A DNA stretch of 7,558 nt from Rickettsiales bacterium (GTDB taxonomy: Bacteria > Pseudomonadota > Alphaproteobacteria > Rickettsiales > Rickettsiaceae), in NCBI GenBank assembly GCA_947453775.1, contig CANGHM010000022.1, positions 1-7,558 of the forward strand, read 5' to 3'. Position numbers and translations under genes: made by a program. Shown here piece by piece: positions 6,647 through 7,558 of this stretch. How positions within the stretch are numbered: the stretch's first letter is position 1; each line of letters begins with the position of its first letter. Below the pieces are notes generated by a model. That model ran no database searches. It worked only from the letters and a program-made list of their open reading frames with translations, and was not told the DNA's origin.

Positions 6647-7558
6647 TATTTTTTTCTTTGCTTTTGGAAAAAGGGTGGCTAGTGCTGTATACTTGCATGA
6701 GGTGTGTTATATTTGTTTTGGTATACCTTTGAGTTGCTGATAAACTTTTATGACCTAACAACTCTTGGATGGATCTTAAATCGCTTCCATTTTCAAGTAG
6801 GTGAGTTGCAAAGCTATGGCGAAAGGCGTGACTAGTGCAATATTCTGGCAGTCCACAACTTCTGCGTAAATTGATAACTTCCCTGGCAAAAACACTATAA
6901 TTTAGTGCGCCGCCTCTTGTGCCCAAAAAAATTCCTTGCTTATCGTTTATGTTCCAGGGTAGTTGCTGCAAGTAAAGAGTTAGATATTTTAAAGCGATAG
7001 GTAGTAAGGGAATGATTCTTTCTTTATTGCCTTTACCAAGTACTTTGATATGATTTGTGCTGATATTTCGTTTGCTCAAAGACAGTGCTTCACTAATTCT
7101 TAAACCGCAACAATACAGCAAAATCAAGATAGTTTTGTTGCGAGTGCAAACCCACTGTGTTTGATTGGGTCCGATATTAGGTATTTTATCGATAGCATCT
7201 AGAACCTCTTCTAATAACAATGCTTTTGGGATTATATTTTTCTTTTTTGGGCTTTTAATGTTGCTAATTGCTTCGTTGATAATATTGTGGTTTTTGGCTA
7301 AAAATTGATAAAAGCTTTTTACCGAAGATATTGCTCTTGCTGTTGAGGTATTATCGTAGTTTTTCATTTTGCGCATTGCTAGCCAACTGCGAAAAGTATT
7401 AATTTCAGCGGTTTTTAGATAATTTAGATTGATTGTTTGTGCTATGTGAGAGTTTAAAAATTCAATAAAGCAGTTTAAATCGTGTTGATAAGCAGTTACG
7501 GTATGTGATGAATAATTTTTAATGCTTTTGAGCTTTTCAAGCCAGGAGGATATCAAAT
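6639..7558 (-). CDS. xerC: Tyrosine recombinase XerC, 5' end probably outside the window
   Basis: XerC with XerD acts at the chromosomal dif site to resolve chromosome dimers, at the septum under FtsK control. Numbering from the first in-window start-like codon (TTG 7556): the N-terminal SAM-like core-binding domain covers about 1-90 (NYSSHTVTAYQHDLNCFIEF; SVKSFYQFL), and the catalytic domain about 110-290. All active residues are present: R153 (GLRISEA), K175 (GKGNKER), H243 and R246 (SHAFRHSFATHLLE), H269 (LLGHKS) and the nucleophile Y278 (QRYTKT). The short, standalone form and the SPKKKNIIPKAL linker resemble Rickettsia XerC rather than a phage or island integrase. That protein, from memory, has a few more residues before the aligned tryptophan, and TTG 7556 has no visible upstream context, so the true start probably lies just past 7558. 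The frame is open to the edge. It precedes dksA by 55 bp. Confidence 0.92.
   Translation of the reverse strand, partial: LISSWLEKLKSIKNYSSHTVTAYQHDLNCFIEFLNSHIAQTINLNYLKTAEINTFRSWLAMRKMKNYDNTSTARAISSVKSFYQFLAKNHNIINEAISNIKSPKKKNIIPKALLLEEVLDAIDKIPNIGPNQTQWVCTRNKTILILLYCCGLRISEALSLSKRNISTNHIKVLGKGNKERIIPLLPIALKYLTLYLQQLPWNINDKQGIFLGTRGGALNYSVFAREVINLRRSCGLPEYCTSHAFRHSFATHLLENGSDLRSIQELLGHKSLSATQRYTKTNITHLMQVYSTSHPFSKSKEKNID

Noticed and set aside
6639..7558. Tyrosine recombinase as a sign of a prophage or genomic island
   Set aside because: It has the compact XerC architecture and sits among housekeeping genes, with no tRNA attachment site, phage genes or direct repeats nearby.

Overview
This window is AT-rich and densely packed. 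It carries housekeeping genes of the kind expected in an alphaproteobacterium of the order Rickettsiales. SecA (907 residues), ribosomal protein S4 (204 residues) and a XerC-type recombinase all resemble, from memory, their Rickettsia counterparts in length and signature segments. DksA is of the cysteine-poor alphaproteobacterial type. Because LptC and LptA are present, the cell should transport lipopolysaccharide. That fits Rickettsiaceae or a related LPS-bearing lineage better than the LPS-less Anaplasmataceae. The genus cannot be settled from the sequence alone.

Left part (1-3733, minus strand): the 5' 290 codons of a Bcr/CflA-type major facilitator drug exporter, cut by the window edge, lie downstream of a complete secA. 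An imperfect 15-bp inverted repeat sits between them. Middle (3734-5133, plus strand): a 172-bp divergent spacer leads to a small exported coiled-coil protein of unknown function. A 151-bp spacer with a promoter, a palindrome and a possible short leader ORF follows, and then rpsD. Right part (5158-7558, minus strand): read in transcription order, a tyrosine recombinase (xerC, running off the right edge), then dksA, lptC and lptA. The last two overlap by 35 bp. rpsD and lptA converge with only 24 bp between their stop codons.

Most genes serve basic envelope and information processing: SecA drives protein export, LptC and LptA carry LPS across the periplasm, S4 nucleates 30S assembly, DksA tunes RNA polymerase with ppGpp, and XerC resolves chromosome dimers. 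The small secreted protein is the only gene I cannot place. There are no tRNA or rRNA genes, CRISPR arrays, insertion sequences or phage modules, and no gene-free stretch exceeds 172 bp. I do not see a new multi-gene system. The best leads are the rpsD leader and the orphan exported protein.
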